Assembly (NCBI RefSeq): GCF_025060375.1
Contig: NZ_JANXCG010000054.1
Span: 1-62,901 of the forward strand
Direction of reading: 5' to 3'
Source: Meiothermus sp.
GTDB lineage: Bacteria; Deinococcota; Deinococci; Deinococcales; Thermaceae
Length of the DNA: 62,901 nt
The notes beneath the pieces are model-generated. The model was not told the origin of the DNA. It did no database searches and saw only the letters and a list, made by a program, of their open reading frames with translations. Both the position numbers and the translations under genes were made by a program. Shown in pieces: positions 44,893 through 54,060 of this stretch; positions within the stretch are counted from its first letter, which is position 1; each line of letters opens with the position of its first letter.

Positions 44893-46416
44893 ATGGAGGG
44901 CCTTTTCATCCACGCGGTATTGCGCGGCCTGGTAGGGCGGTTGCCCCTGCGCACTTTGGGTTGGGCCTTCCCCAACGAGGGAACCGCGGCCTTGCTCCTG
45001 GAGGGGGTGGGCAACCTGGTGCTGCGCTACCGTCCGCCCCACCCTCTCCTCGCTGTGGAACCCGGCCGGTTAGAAGGCGAGGCCAAGACGCCCTTTCAGC
45101 GCCTTTTGGAGGTTCGCTGCAAGGGACGTCTCTTGGCCTTAGAACAGCTCAAGTTGGACCGGGTGGTGTTCTTGGAGTTTGAGGGCGAAAGGGGCTTCGT
45201 GGACACAGCCCCCACCCGGTTGGTTTTTGAGCCCACCGGGCGAAACGCCAACTTGATTCTCTGCGACCTCGAGGGCTGCATTCTCGGACTGGACCGGGCC
45301 GTATCCCGCGCGGTCAACCGCTACCGCGAGCTGAGGCCTGGCCTAAGCTACACCCCGCCCCCTCCCTACCAGAAGCTAGACCCCCGCACCCTGGAGGAGA
45401 AGGACCTGGTCCCCCTTTTGGGCCAGCCGCTGGCCCAGCTCATCAAGAACCTGGATGGGGTGGGCAAGGAGCTTGCGGCTGAGCTGCTGCGCCGGGTTCA
45501 GCTTCCTCCCCAGACCCCGCTGGCCCCCGAACACCTGCCGGTGGTTCTTGAGGGGATTCGAAGCCTGGTGGCGCAACCTGCCGGCCAGACCGGACCTTCC
45601 GGGTTGCAGCAGATCTGGGAGGAGGAGGCCGAGGCCCTGCGCAAGCCCCTTCGGGAGGCTTTGCAGCGCGAGCGCAAGACCCTTCAGGCCCGCCTTCTGG
45701 ACTACCAGCAGGCACTGGAGCGCCTGGAAGAGGCGGAGCGGCTGCGGGGGTGGGGGGACCTCCTGATGGCCTACGCTTCCCAGATTCCTCCGGGCCCCCT
45801 GGCGCGGGTGGAGGATTTTTCCGGCAAGGAGGTAGAGATACCGCTTGTGCCCGGGCTTTCCCCAATTCAGAGCGCAGCCAAATTCTACCAGCGGGCCAAG
45901 CGGCTAGAGGCCAGTGCTGAGAAGGCCCTGGAGATGCTCCCCCAGACCGAGGCGCAGATAGCTGCGCTGGAGGCTGAGCTAGCACGCCTAGAGGCTTTGT
46001 CGCGAGAGGAGCTGCGCAAAGAGAGCCGAAGGCTGCGCGAAAGGGGGCCGCAGGTGGGTTTGCGCCTGAGGAGCCCGGGGGGCTTCGAGGTCTGGGTGGG
46101 CCGCAACAGCAAGGAGAACGATCTCCTAACCCGCATGGCCCACTCGGAGGACCTGTGGTTCCACGTTCAGGGCCTCCCTGGTTCGCACGTAATTCTGCGC
46201 ACCCAGGGTCGTCCGGCCGACCTGCCCGACCTGCTTTTTGCCGCCCAGCTCGCAGCTTACCATTCCAGGGCCAGGGGAGACAAAAACGTTCCGGTGGACT
46301 ATACCCCCAAAAAACACGTCTGGCGGCCCCGCAAGGCGGCAGCCGGCCAGGTGCTTTACACCCAGGCCCGGACGCTATTCGTGGATGCCCTGCTGCCGGA
46401 GGGTGGCCAAGGCTAG
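44893..46416 (+). CDS. rqcH: Ribosome quality control NFACT protein RqcH
   Basis: RqcH binds stalled 50S-nascent-chain complexes and adds C-terminal alanine tails for degradation. The 507-residue protein has NFACT-N with the functional DR pair in KLDRVVFLEF (about residues 92-93), coiled-coil helices (about 250-385), and NFACT-R (about 395-500) with NSKENDLLTRMAHSEDLWFH and GSHVILRT. It is somewhat shorter than Bacillus RqcH (about 570). Older annotations call the family fibronectin-binding. Confidence 0.9.
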   Translation: MEGLFIHAVLRGLVGRLPLRTLGWAFPNEGTAALLLEGVGNLVLRYRPPHPLLAVEPGRLEGEAKTPFQRLLEVRCKGRLLALEQLKLDRVVFLEFEGERGFVDTAPTRLVFEPTGRNANLILCDLEGCILGLDRAVSRAVNRYRELRPGLSYTPPPPYQKLDPRTLEEKDLVPLLGQPLAQLIKNLDGVGKELAAELLRRVQLPPQTPLAPEHLPVVLEGIRSLVAQPAGQTGPSGLQQIWEEEAEALRKPLREALQRERKTLQARLLDYQQALERLEEAERLRGWGDLLMAYASQIPPGPLARVEDFSGKEVEIPLVPGLSPIQSAAKFYQRAKRLEASAEKALEMLPQTEAQIAALEAELARLEALSREELRKESRRLRERGPQVGLRLRSPGGFEVWVGRNSKENDLLTRMAHSEDLWFHVQGLPGSHVILRTQGRPADLPDLLFAAQLAAYHSRARGDKNVPVDYTPKKHVWRPRKAAAGQVLYTQARTLFVDALLPEGGQG

Positions 46417-46441
46417 AGGATGGCCGGATGGCTGGGAGCGC

Positions 46442-47659
46442 TTAGGCCTCGAGCCTAGCCACCGCCCGAGCGGCTTCGTCCTCCCCCACCTGAAAGAGCC
46501 GGGCCGCCCAGGGGAGCGTGGTGCCCTGTACCAGCAGGGATACCAGCACCACAAAAAAGCTCACGTTGAAAATCTTTTGCGCTGCATCAACCCCAGCCAG
46601 CAGAGGGAAGGTGGCTAAGACGATGGGGATAGCCCCTCTCAGCCCCACCCAGGCGATAAAGGCCTTCTCACCCCAGGCGAGGCGGGCTGTGGGAAGGCTC
46701 AGGAAGACCGCAATTGGGCGGGCCACCAGCATAAGAAAAGCTGAGAGGAGCAGGGCCGGAACAGCCACCGCGGGGAGCTGGGAAGGGAAGACCAGAAGCC
46801 CTAGGATGAGGAAAAGCCCAATCTCCATGAGCCAGCTCATGCCCTCGTGAAAGCTGAGGAGGGCCTTCTTCCGGGGAAAGTCCTGGTTTCCTATCACTAT
46901 CCCAGCTACATAGGCGGCCAGGAAGCCGCTGCCCCCGAGCGCCGCGGGGATTGCGAAAACCAGCAGCATCAGGGCGATGGACAGCACGGCGTACAGCCCG
47001 TCAAAGCCCAGCCGCAATCGCCGCAGCAGGATCACCGAACCCCAACCCAGCCCGTAGCCCAGGATTAGCCCCAGGGACATCTGTTGGACGAAGAGGGGGA
47101 GAATCTGCCAGCCGCTCATCTGCGGCTGGGTGAGGAGCAGGGTCAGGCCCACGGTCAGGAAGATGGCCATGGGGTCGTTGCTGCCGGACTCGAACTCCAG
47201 CAAGGGCTTGATGTGTTTCTTCAGGCGTATGGCCCGTTGCCGCAGGACACTGAAAACAGCGCTGGCGTCGGTGCTGGAAACGATTGCACCCAGCAGCAGG
47301 GCCTCGAGCCAGGAGAGCTCCAGGACGTAGTGGGCAAAAACCCCGGTAAGCAGGGCGGTGAGCAGGACCCCCAGGGTGGCCAGCGAGAGCCCGGCCCCGA
47401 GGATGGGCCGCACCGCTGTCCAGCGGGTAAAGAGGCCACCCGAGTAAAGGATGAAAACCAGGGCCACGGTGCCCACAAACTGAGCCAGAGGGTAGTTGTC
47501 AAACCAAATCCTACCGGGCCCGTCGCTGCCTGCCAGCATGCCAATGGCCAGGAAGAGCAACAGGCCCGGTATCCCGAGCCGCCCGCCCAGTTTGGAAGCC
47601 AGCACGCTCAGGAGCAGGAGTACCCCGGCAACCAGGAGAATCAGTTCAACTTTGGGCAA
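46442..47659 (-). CDS. Cation/proton antiporter, NhaP2 type (CPA1)
   Basis: This membrane protein has about 12-13 helices (405 residues). The antiporter core signatures are SSTDASAVFSVL and FESGSNDPMAIFL, containing the conserved ND pair of CPA1/NhaP2-like K+/H+ or Na+/H+ exchangers. It lacks the C-terminal TrkA-C regulatory domain common in NhaP2, which makes it a short form. The start is TTG 47659 with AGGAGG 5 nt upstream; the in-frame GTG at 47665 overlaps that Shine-Dalgarno. Its ion is not predictable. Confidence 0.87.
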   Translation of the reverse strand: MPKVELILLVAGVLLLLSVLASKLGGRLGIPGLLLFLAIGMLAGSDGPGRIWFDNYPLAQFVGTVALVFILYSGGLFTRWTAVRPILGAGLSLATLGVLLTALLTGVFAHYVLELSWLEALLLGAIVSSTDASAVFSVLRQRAIRLKKHIKPLLEFESGSNDPMAIFLTVGLTLLLTQPQMSGWQILPLFVQQMSLGLILGYGLGWGSVILLRRLRLGFDGLYAVLSIALMLLVFAIPAALGGSGFLAAYVAGIVIGNQDFPRKKALLSFHEGMSWLMEIGLFLILGLLVFPSQLPAVAVPALLLSAFLMLVARPIAVFLSLPTARLAWGEKAFIAWVGLRGAIPIVLATFPLLAGVDAAQKIFNVSFFVVLVSLLVQGTTLPWAARLFQVGEDEAARAVARLEA

Positions 47660-47782
47660 AAACACCTCCTCTCAGATGGCCAGTGAACCCCAGCCCTAGC
47701 TCCAGTGTGGCCTTTGGATTGGTTCACAAAAGTGCCTTTGCCTAGGTTTCGGGGGCCGCTTTTGGCCCTGTAAGATGAGCGG

Positions 47783-48973
47783 GTGGAGTATCTGGCCTAC
47801 GGGGTGCTGTTCCTGACCTACCTGGGCCTGGGGCTGGGGTACTGGCCTGGTTACCGCATGAACCGGGCCGCTATCGCCATCACAGGGGCGGCTTTGCTCA
47901 TCGTGCTAGGGGTGCTTGACTTTGAAGGTGCATGGCGGGCATTGGAACCCCATACCCTGGGCTTTTTGTTTGGGGTGATGGTGCTCAACGCCCACCTGGG
48001 CTATGCGGGATTTTTCCAGCTGTTCCTTTACCGGATGGTCCGCTTGGCCCGCAGCCCGCTGGGTTTGCTGATCTGGCTCACCTTCGGAACCGGTATCCTT
48101 TCAGCCTTGTTCCTGAACGACACCATCGCCATCCTCTTCACCCCTCTGGTTCTCACCCTGACCCGTGCCCTGGGGTTACCTCCGGTGCCCTACCTGCTGG
48201 CCTTGGCCGGGGCCACCAACGTGGGCAGCGTGGCTACCCTGACCGGCAACCCCCAGAACATCGTGGTCGGAAGCCTCTCCGGGATAGGCTACCTGGACTT
48301 TGCTCTGGCCCTGGGCCCGGTGGCCCTTCTGGGTTTGCTGGTGCAGGTGGGTCTTCTTTACACGCTTTATCCGGCGGTGCGCTCGAGGACCCCTTTGGCT
48401 CCGCCGCCCCCTTTTCGCTTCCGCTACAGCCGCCCTCTTTTGCTCAAGGGCGTTGTGGTGACTCTGGCCCTTTTGGCGGCCTTCCTACTGGGCTATCCCC
48501 TGGCTCAGGCGGCCTTGGTGGCCGCCGGGCTTTTGCTTTGGAGCCGTCGCCTGCGCTCTGAACGCTTCTTCAGCCGGGTGGACTGGGAGCTTTTGGTGCT
48601 CTTCGCCGGGCTTTTCATGGTGACTGCGGCGGTGCGGGAACTGGGGTTGCTGGAAAGGGTGGCCCCGCTGGTCTCCTCGCCTCCGAGCTTGATGCTGGTC
48701 ACGGTGGGTCTTTCCAATCTAATCTCGAACGTGCCCGCGGTGCTTCTGCTCCACCCCCTAATACCCCCAGGGGATACGCAGGGCTGGCTGCTGTTGGCTG
48801 CGGCCTCTACCCTGGCCGGCAACCTCACCCTTTTGGGTTCGGTAGCCAATCTGATCGTGGCCGAGGCGGCAAGGCGCGAGGGGCACAGGCTGGGCTTCCT
48901 GGAACACCTGCGCTTTGGCCTACCCCTGACCATTCTGACGGTGCTTATGGCCTATGCCTGGCTTTACCGCTGA
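47783..48973 (+). CDS. ArsB/NhaD/SLC13-superfamily ion transporter
   Basis: This 396-residue protein has about 11 membrane helices. LFLNDTIAILFTPLVL and TNVGSVATLTGNPQNIVVG are the two family motifs of the ArsB/citrate (IT) superfamily; VGLSNLISNVPAVLLL and TLLGSVANLIVAE repeat them in the second half, giving the inverted-repeat topology. The substrate (arsenite, Na+ or organic anion) is not decided. It starts at GTG 47783, 6 nt after TAAGAT (47771-47776), so it is likely leaderless. It diverges from the antiporter. Confidence 0.85.
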   Translation: MEYLAYGVLFLTYLGLGLGYWPGYRMNRAAIAITGAALLIVLGVLDFEGAWRALEPHTLGFLFGVMVLNAHLGYAGFFQLFLYRMVRLARSPLGLLIWLTFGTGILSALFLNDTIAILFTPLVLTLTRALGLPPVPYLLALAGATNVGSVATLTGNPQNIVVGSLSGIGYLDFALALGPVALLGLLVQVGLLYTLYPAVRSRTPLAPPPPFRFRYSRPLLLKGVVVTLALLAAFLLGYPLAQAALVAAGLLLWSRRLRSERFFSRVDWELLVLFAGLFMVTAAVRELGLLERVAPLVSSPPSLMLVTVGLSNLISNVPAVLLLHPLIPPGDTQGWLLLAAASTLAGNLTLLGSVANLIVAEAARREGHRLGFLEHLRFGLPLTILTVLMAYAWLYR

Positions 48974-49628
48974 CCTCCCCCTCCTGGAGCCCCGCCTGCT
49001 GGCTGTGGCGGAGGAGGTGGTGGGGCCGGTTCTCGCCGACATAGGGACCGACCATGCCCAGCTGCCCCTCTACCTTCTGCGAAGCGGCCGGGTGGAGCGG
49101 GTGATTGCGGTGGAGAAGAACCGAGGCCCCTTTGAGAACGCCAGGCGGGCGCTTTCGGGTCTGAACGCGGAGGTGCGCTTTGGCGACGGTTTTGCGGTGC
49201 TGCAGCCGGGCGAAGCAGACTCGGTGAGCCTGTGTGGGATGGGGGCAAGGCGCATGGTGGGTATCCTTTCCCGTTACCCTGGGCGGCTGCCCCAGCGGTT
49301 GGTGCTGCAGCCCAACGATGGGGCTGAGCCCCTGCGCCGTTGGGCTCTTTCGGCGGGGTACGCGCTGGTACGCGAGCAAATGGTCCAGGGCTTCCGTCGC
49401 TACACTGTCTTAACCCTGGAACCAGGGGTCTGCACAGCGTACGCTGGGCTGCCCCTCGAGCTGGCCCTCCGCTTTGGCCCCTGGTTGCTCCGGCAAAAGC
49501 ACCCCCTGCTTAGGGCCGAGCTTTTGGCGCAGCGGAAGCGGCTAGGCCGCCTTCCGCTGGTGGAGCGGGTTTGGCTCGAGCAGCGCTGGGTGGAGGAAGC
49601 CCTGGCCCTGCTGGGGGAAGGCGCCTAG
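48954..49628 (+). CDS. trmK: tRNA (adenine(22)-N1)-methyltransferase TrmK family
   Basis: This 224-residue Rossmann-fold methyltransferase carries VLADIGTDHAQLPLYLL, the TrmK signature, VIAVEKNRGPFENAR, and LCGMGARRMVGIL with the catalytic-region GMG. The C-terminus is helical. TrmK makes m1A22 in tRNA-Ser and others in Gram-positive bacteria. The start overlaps the transporter gene by 20 bp; convergent with the YeeE gene (overlap 4 bp). Confidence 0.87.
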   Translation: MPGFTADLPLLEPRLLAVAEEVVGPVLADIGTDHAQLPLYLLRSGRVERVIAVEKNRGPFENARRALSGLNAEVRFGDGFAVLQPGEADSVSLCGMGARRMVGILSRYPGRLPQRLVLQPNDGAEPLRRWALSAGYALVREQMVQGFRRYTVLTLEPGVCTAYAGLPLELALRFGPWLLRQKHPLLRAELLAQRKRLGRLPLVERVWLEQRWVEEALALLGEGA

Positions 49629-50074
49629 TGGGGCAGCCTTCGCTGTAGCCAGCCGTAGGCGTAGGTGCCCAGCAGAGCGCCCAGGAAGACCACCCCTGCC
49701 CCAGCTACCCCACTGCCGAGCAAGGCGTAGATGGGGCCCGGGCAGGCCCCCACCAGCCCCCAGCCCAGACCAAAGACCAGCCCTCCAAGCAGGTAGCGGT
49801 AGCGTCCGGGCTCGCTGGGGCGCATCTCCAGCCCCCATCGCCGCAACAGCCTTAGGCAAAGGGCTCCGGTGAGCACTGCGCTGCCGATGATGCCGTACAT
49901 GTGGAACGACTCAAAACGGAACATCTCGTAGATGCGGTACCAGGAGGCTATCTCGGAGCGGATGGCCAAAAAGCCAAAAAATCCTCCGGCCACGAAGTAG
50001 GGGATCAGGCTCAGCGCCGAAGGCGTGGGCTGGCTATCCTCAAGGGGGAACTCGTCTGGAATGGGAAGCGCCAT
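49625..50074 (-). CDS. YeeE/YedE-family sulfur transport protein, half 2
   Basis: This 149-residue membrane protein has about four helices and the YeeE/YedE repeat signature GGLVFGLGWGLVGACPGP with its conserved Cys. Such two-gene halves together resemble the single-chain thiosulfate importer TsuA (YeeE). The Cys conduct or handle thiosulfate or another reduced sulfur compound. It follows the first half by 3 bp, so they are co-expressed. Confidence 0.86.
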   Translation of the reverse strand: MALPIPDEFPLEDSQPTPSALSLIPYFVAGGFFGFLAIRSEIASWYRIYEMFRFESFHMYGIIGSAVLTGALCLRLLRRWGLEMRPSEPGRYRYLLGGLVFGLGWGLVGACPGPIYALLGSGVAGAGVVFLGALLGTYAYGWLQRRLPH

Positions 50075-50077
50075 AGC

Positions 50078-50641
50078 TCACCTCAACGCCTGTAGGGCCC
50101 AGGGCAGGATCAGGTGGGCGGCCAGCAGCCCTCCCGCGAAGAAGCCCAGCGTAGCCAGAAGGGAGGGGGGCTGAAGGGCCGAAAGACCACTGATGGCGTG
50201 TCCGGAAGTGCAACCCCCTGCCCAGCGGGCCCCAAAGCCCACCATGAAACCCCCCAGCAGGAGGAACACGAACCCCTTCCAGTTCAGCAACGCCTGCCAG
50301 GAGAAAAGCTCCCGAGGCACCAACCCGTCTTCGGGTGAGAGGCCCATCTGCCGCAGGGCGGCGGCGGTCTGGGGGTTGAGCTCGAGGGGGGCTGGGTGGG
50401 GTAGGAGCACCCCTGCCACAAAGCCCCCACCGACAATCCCCAGCACAAAGGCCAGGTTCCATCCCTCTGCGCGCCAGTTGTAGCGGAAAAGGGGCAGCCG
50501 ACTGCCCATGGCCGCACACAGGTGCCGCAGCGAGGAGGAGATGCCAAAGCGTCGGTTGCCAAGGACCAGGAGCAGCGGTACGAAAAGCCCGATGAGCGGG
50601 CCGGCCACGTACCAGGGCCAGGGTTGCCCAAACACCTCCAT
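50078..50641 (-). CDS. YeeE/YedE-family sulfur transport protein, half 1
   Basis: This 187-residue protein has about four or five membrane helices. GGFMVGFGARWAGGCTSGHAISGLS is the second conserved YeeE motif in part, with Cys in GGCTSGH. An extra segment (about 85-115) separates the helices. GGAGAG lies 4 nt before the ATG. Its promoter (TTGCGA-N18-TAATCT, 50687-50692 and 50663-50668 read on the minus strand) is covered by a 15-bp palindrome, implying control by a dedicated sulfur-responsive regulator. Confidence 0.87.
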   Translation of the reverse strand: MEVFGQPWPWYVAGPLIGLFVPLLLVLGNRRFGISSSLRHLCAAMGSRLPLFRYNWRAEGWNLAFVLGIVGGGFVAGVLLPHPAPLELNPQTAAALRQMGLSPEDGLVPRELFSWQALLNWKGFVFLLLGGFMVGFGARWAGGCTSGHAISGLSALQPPSLLATLGFFAGGLLAAHLILPWALQALR

Positions 50642-50662
50642 AGCTCTCCATGATGGCGGATA

Positions 50663-50692
50663 AGATTACATAAAATGTAAACTGCTTCGCAA
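50663..50692 (-). promoter_or_regulatory. YeeE/YedE operon promoter with palindromic operator
   Basis: Minus strand -35 TTGCGA (50692-50687), 18-nt spacer, -10 TAATCT (50668-50663). The palindrome TTACAT-AAA-ATGTAA (50666-50680) spans the spacer and the -10 start; such AT-rich palindromes are typical of ArsR/BigR-type sulfur sensors, but the regulator is not in the window. Confidence 0.65.
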
Positions 50693-50739
50693 AAAGGGAC
50701 CCCCTGGACTGGCAGGGCGGTTGGTCCCAGGGAGGCAGC

Positions 50740-51156
50740 TTAGCTCAGGATTTCCTCGGGCCTGAAGAAGATGCCAATCTCACGGGCCGCGCTTTCCGGT
50801 CCGTCGGAGCCGTGAATTACGTTCTCGTCCACGGTGGTGGCGAAATCGGCCCGGATGGTGCCAGGGGCTGCCTCCCAGGGGCGTGTGGCCCCCATCAGGC
50901 GGCGCATCTCGGCGATGGCCCCAGGGCCCTCCACCACCATAGCCACCACCGGTCCGCTGGTGATGAAGCGGACCAGCCCTTCGTAGAAGGGCTTGCCCTG
51001 GTGCTCAGCGTAGTGGGCCTCGGCTACCTCGCGGGAGACCCGCATCTTCTTCATGGCCACAATCTGGAAGCCTTTGCGCTCGATTCGCTGGATGATTTCG
51101 CCGGTAAGCCCGCGGCGTACGCCGTCGGGCTTCACCATGATGAAGGTGCGCTCCAT
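50740..51156 (-). CDS. ndk: Nucleoside diphosphate kinase
   Basis: Ndk equilibrates nucleoside triphosphates by a phosphohistidine intermediate. The 138-residue protein begins [17 protein letters not shown] and has the active-site His in [12 protein letters not shown] (about residue 115). It is of standard length. No clear Shine-Dalgarno is visible near the ATG; TAAACT occurs 10 nt upstream as a weak -10. Confidence 0.96.
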   Translation of the reverse strand: MERTFIMVKPDGVRRGLTGEIIQRIERKGFQIVAMKKMRVSREVAEAHYAEHQGKPFYEGLVRFITSGPVVAMVVEGPGAIAEMRRLMGATRPWEAAPGTIRADFATTVDENVIHGSDGPESAAREIGIFFRPEEILS

Positions 51157-51186
51157 ACCGCAGAAGAGTTTAGCACTACCCTACGT

Positions 51187-51211
51187 AAAAAGCCCTCCCC
51201 ACAGGGAGGGC
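51187..51211 (-). terminator. Intrinsic terminator after the SurA/PpiD-like gene
   Basis: Read on the minus strand: an 8-bp stem GCCCTCCC / GGGAGGGC (51211-51204 with 51199-51192), loop TGTG, then TTTTT (51191-51187). It separates this gene from ndk downstream. Confidence 0.85.
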
Positions 51212-51217
51212 CAGGCC

Positions 51218-53062
51218 TTAGCGGTTGGAAGGGCCCTGGTTGGGCTGCCCCTGCGGCGCGCTCGAGCCCGAGCCGCTCTCTTCCCTCTTGGGCTCCTCCT
51301 TTGGGGTAAGGGTGGCCAGCACCTTTTGCAGGTTGTTCTCCACCTTGGCCGCCTTGAGGCGCTCTTCCACCCACTTCTGGGCGGCCTCAGCTCGGCGCGT
51401 GGCCAGCAACATCTGCCGGGCTTCCTCCTTGACTTCCTCGAAGGGACGTAGAACCTCGGCCTTGCGGTCGTTTACGATGAGCACCTGAAAGCTGCCATCT
51501 TCTAGCTTGACCACCTCGCTCACCTCGCCCAAGGGGCCCTTGGGGAAGCTACCCCGGGTTAGGAAGACCAGCCGGTTTGGGACCGGGGGCAGGGTGTTGG
51601 GGTTGGCCGTTCCGTAGTCTTGCAGGGTGCCCCCGTTGGCTTTGACCAGGTCCTCGAGCTTGCCGCCCTTGAGGGCCGCAGCCCGGAAGGCTTCGGCCTT
51701 GGCCCGATCCTCCTTCTTGAAGCTCACCGCTTGCACCCGGGCCGAGGCGGGTATGGTGAATCTGGCTGGGTTGGAGTCGTAGTATTTGCGCACCTCAGCG
51801 TCGGTGACAGCAATCTCTCGGGTTTTCCACTGCTGGGCCTGGGTGGCGATGTCCGTTTTGGCACCGAAGAAGGGCTGGCCCAGTTCCTTGGCTGCCTGCA
51901 CGATGACCTCGCGTTGGATGAGCTGTTCTAGGCTTTGGGCCAGGAAGAAGCCAACGACGATCTCGCCTAGCCCCTGCTGGAGAAGTTGGAGGGTTTGAGG
52001 GTTGGCGAAAGCTTGCTGGGTCACATCGGCAAGGTGGATCTCGGCCTCGTTTACCTTGGCCACCACCGGGTTTTCGTAGCGGAATTCGGTCCCCTCAGCC
52101 ACCTTCACGTTGGCCTTGGCCCGCAGCTGCTCCAGGTAGGCCTCCAGTGCCCCCCTCGCCTTGACCTGCTTGGCGTCTTCCCGGACGCGGTCCTTGACCT
52201 CTTCAAAGGTTGCGTCGCTGGCGGGCAGGTACTTCTCTACCTTCACGATGTAGAAGCGTCCCCCGGCCTCAATAGGCTTGGTGACCTGGCCGTCGCGAAG
52301 CTTGAAAACCGCCTCAGCCACTGCGTTGGGAAAGACCACCCGGGTTACCGGACCCGGCTCGCTCTTGCCAGCCTCAGCCCCCAGCGCCCCGCCCTGCTCG
52401 GCGTTGAGCTTGGAGTGGGCCTTGGCGAGGGCTGCAAAGTCGGCCCCTGGGGCTGTGGCTTGGGCATAGACCTTTTCCGCGGTGGCCTTGTCGTCCAGCA
52501 CAATCTGGCGGGCCAGCACCCGCTCCTCGTTCCTGTACCGCTCCCGGTTCAACTCGAAGTAGAGCCGCATCTCCTCTTCGGTGGGCTCAGCTTTCTTCTG
52601 GATTTCCTCTACCCGCTTGTTGATGCGAATCTGGTCGCGCAGTTCGCCTCTGAGCTGGGAGTCCGTGTAGCCTACCTGGGTTAGGAAGCGGTCGTAGTCC
52701 TCCTTCCTCTGGAGCCCGAAGCGCTCCCTGATGCTGTCCAGCTCTTTTTTGAGCTCCCCGCCGGAGACCCGGATGCGGGCGGTGTCTTGCAGGAGCGCGG
52801 TGGTGGTAACGAAGCGGTTGGCGAAGTCTATCTCCAGCAGGTTCTTCAGCAGCCCCTGGGGATTGGTGCTCAGAAAAGGATCGCTTTGCCGGGCCCGGGC
52901 CAGCTCGAGCTCGCTGACCGCGCGCCCGTTTACGGTCAGCACAGTTTTCCCTTGGGGGTTGCGCTGGCCTTGGGGAGTGAAGAGCAGGATCGAACCCACC
53001 ACGAAGGCCAGGGCTAGAACGCCAAAGACAACCCCAACCACCCTCTTGCTGATTCCAAACAC
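51218..53062 (-). CDS. SurA/PpiD-like peptidyl-prolyl isomerase foldase
   Basis: This 614-residue protein is anchored by one N-terminal helix (about 6-29) and exposed outside the cytoplasm. A SurA-N-like chaperone domain (about 40-165) is followed by a parvulin PPIC domain (about 180-285, with EKVYAQATAPGADFAALAKA and GQVTKPIEAGGRFYIVKVE), a second SurA-N-like region (about 320-420), and a second, weaker parvulin-like region (about 430-560). The tail is rich in Pro, Gln and Ser. Its role should be folding of exported and outer-membrane proteins. The start is GTG 53062 with GAGGAGG 7 nt upstream. Confidence 0.88.
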   Translation of the reverse strand: MFGISKRVVGVVFGVLALAFVVGSILLFTPQGQRNPQGKTVLTVNGRAVSELELARARQSDPFLSTNPQGLLKNLLEIDFANRFVTTTALLQDTARIRVSGGELKKELDSIRERFGLQRKEDYDRFLTQVGYTDSQLRGELRDQIRINKRVEEIQKKAEPTEEEMRLYFELNRERYRNEERVLARQIVLDDKATAEKVYAQATAPGADFAALAKAHSKLNAEQGGALGAEAGKSEPGPVTRVVFPNAVAEAVFKLRDGQVTKPIEAGGRFYIVKVEKYLPASDATFEEVKDRVREDAKQVKARGALEAYLEQLRAKANVKVAEGTEFRYENPVVAKVNEAEIHLADVTQQAFANPQTLQLLQQGLGEIVVGFFLAQSLEQLIQREVIVQAAKELGQPFFGAKTDIATQAQQWKTREIAVTDAEVRKYYDSNPARFTIPASARVQAVSFKKEDRAKAEAFRAAALKGGKLEDLVKANGGTLQDYGTANPNTLPPVPNRLVFLTRGSFPKGPLGEVSEVVKLEDGSFQVLIVNDRKAEVLRPFEEVKEEARQMLLATRRAEAAQKWVEERLKAAKVENNLQKVLATLTPKEEPKREESGSGSSAPQGQPNQGPSNR

Positions 53063-53091
53063 TTGACTGCCTCCTCTTTCGGTGCTACCCT
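53063..53091 (+). promoter_or_regulatory. tRNA-Arg promoter
   Basis: -35 TTGACT (53063-53068), 17-nt spacer, -10 TACCCT (53086-53091); start near 53098, a few bases before the tRNA. The -35 abuts the start codon of the divergent foldase gene. Confidence 0.8.
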
Positions 53092-53104
53092 TCTTGGTGC
53101 TGAT

Positions 53105-53180
53105 GCACCCGTAGCTCAGTGGATAGAGCGTTCGCCTCCGGAGCGAAAGGCCACAGGTTCGAGTCCTGTCGGGTGCGCCA
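53105..53180 (+). tRNA. tRNA-Arg (anticodon CCG)
   Basis: A complete cloverleaf: acceptor GCACCCG (53105-53111) pairs with CGGGTGC (53170-53176), discriminator G, and the CCA end is encoded (53178-53180). The D arm is GCTCAGTGGATAGAGC; the anticodon stem TTCGC/GCGAA holds the loop CTCCGGA with anticodon CCG, reading CGG. The T arm is ACAGG-TTCGAGT-CCTGT. Confidence 0.97.
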
Positions 53181-53293
53181 TCTTTTTCCTTCTAGCCCCT
53201 CCGGCGAACCTTCCTAAGCCCTTTGTACCCCAAGGTGCTAAGACCAAGGTTAAGGGAGTTCGCACCAAGTGGCGATTGTAGCATAAGGGCTGG

Positions 53294-53977
53294 ATGCGGA
53301 CCTCCTTCAACCTGCGGGAAGCCGCGGCGCTGCAAAAAGCCCTGGCCCAACGGGTGGTCCTTTGGGGGGGGCTGCAGGGGGTGCGCTACCTGGCCGCGCT
53401 GGATGCCTCCCATCCACCCCGATTCTCGGGGAGGGGTCCCTCGGTGGCCGCAGCGGTGCTCTGGGACCTAGAGGCGGCGCGGGTCGTGGAGGTGGCCACG
53501 GTCCAGGTCCAAGGGGCAGCGCTCTTCCCCTATGTGCCCGGCTTTCTGTCCTTCCGCGAGGCCCCGCTCTACCTGGCGGCCTTGGCCCGGCTGTCGCGTT
53601 TTCCCCAGGCCCTCCTTGTGGACGGGCAGGGGGTGGCCCATCCACGTGGCCTGGGCATAGCGGCCCATCTGGGGGTGCAGCTGGACCTTCCAGCCATCGG
53701 GGTAGCCAAGGGTCTTCTGTGCGGCCATCCAGAGGGTGAACTGCCCATGGAGGCCGGTGCAAGCGTGCGGCTTATGATGGGCGGGGTTCAGGTGGGCTGG
53801 GTTTACCGCAGCCGCAAGGGGGTACGGCCCCTCTACATCTCTCCCGGCCATCGGGTGGGAATGGAGGAGGCCTTAGCCTTTGTCCGTGCCCTCCCCGGAA
53901 AGACCCGGCTCCCCGAGCCCTTGCGCAGGGCCCACCTCGAGGCGGGCGCAGCCCGGCGGCGGCTCGAGCCAGTGTGA
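53294..53977 (+). CDS. nfi: Endonuclease V
   Basis: Endonuclease V nicks DNA one base 3' of deaminated adenine (inosine) for alternative excision repair. The 227-residue protein has AALDAS (catalytic Asp), YVPGFLSFREAPLYL (the wedge motif), LVDGQGVAHPRGLGIAAHLGV (second Asp) and IGVAKGLLCG. ATG 53294 is used, 9 nt after TAGCAT. It follows tRNA-Arg by 113 bp in which I see nothing else. Deamination is a major hazard at high temperature, which suits a thermophile. Confidence 0.94.
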   Translation: MRTSFNLREAAALQKALAQRVVLWGGLQGVRYLAALDASHPPRFSGRGPSVAAAVLWDLEAARVVEVATVQVQGAALFPYVPGFLSFREAPLYLAALARLSRFPQALLVDGQGVAHPRGLGIAAHLGVQLDLPAIGVAKGLLCGHPEGELPMEAGASVRLMMGGVQVGWVYRSRKGVRPLYISPGHRVGMEEALAFVRALPGKTRLPEPLRRAHLEAGAARRRLEPV

Positions 53978-54060
53978 GGTAGGCCAGCCTCTGTGGGGGT
54001 TCCTCCTGCTATGGTCTTCCCAGCAAGCCGCTGTTCGGGGAAGCCAAACGAGGAGGCCGT

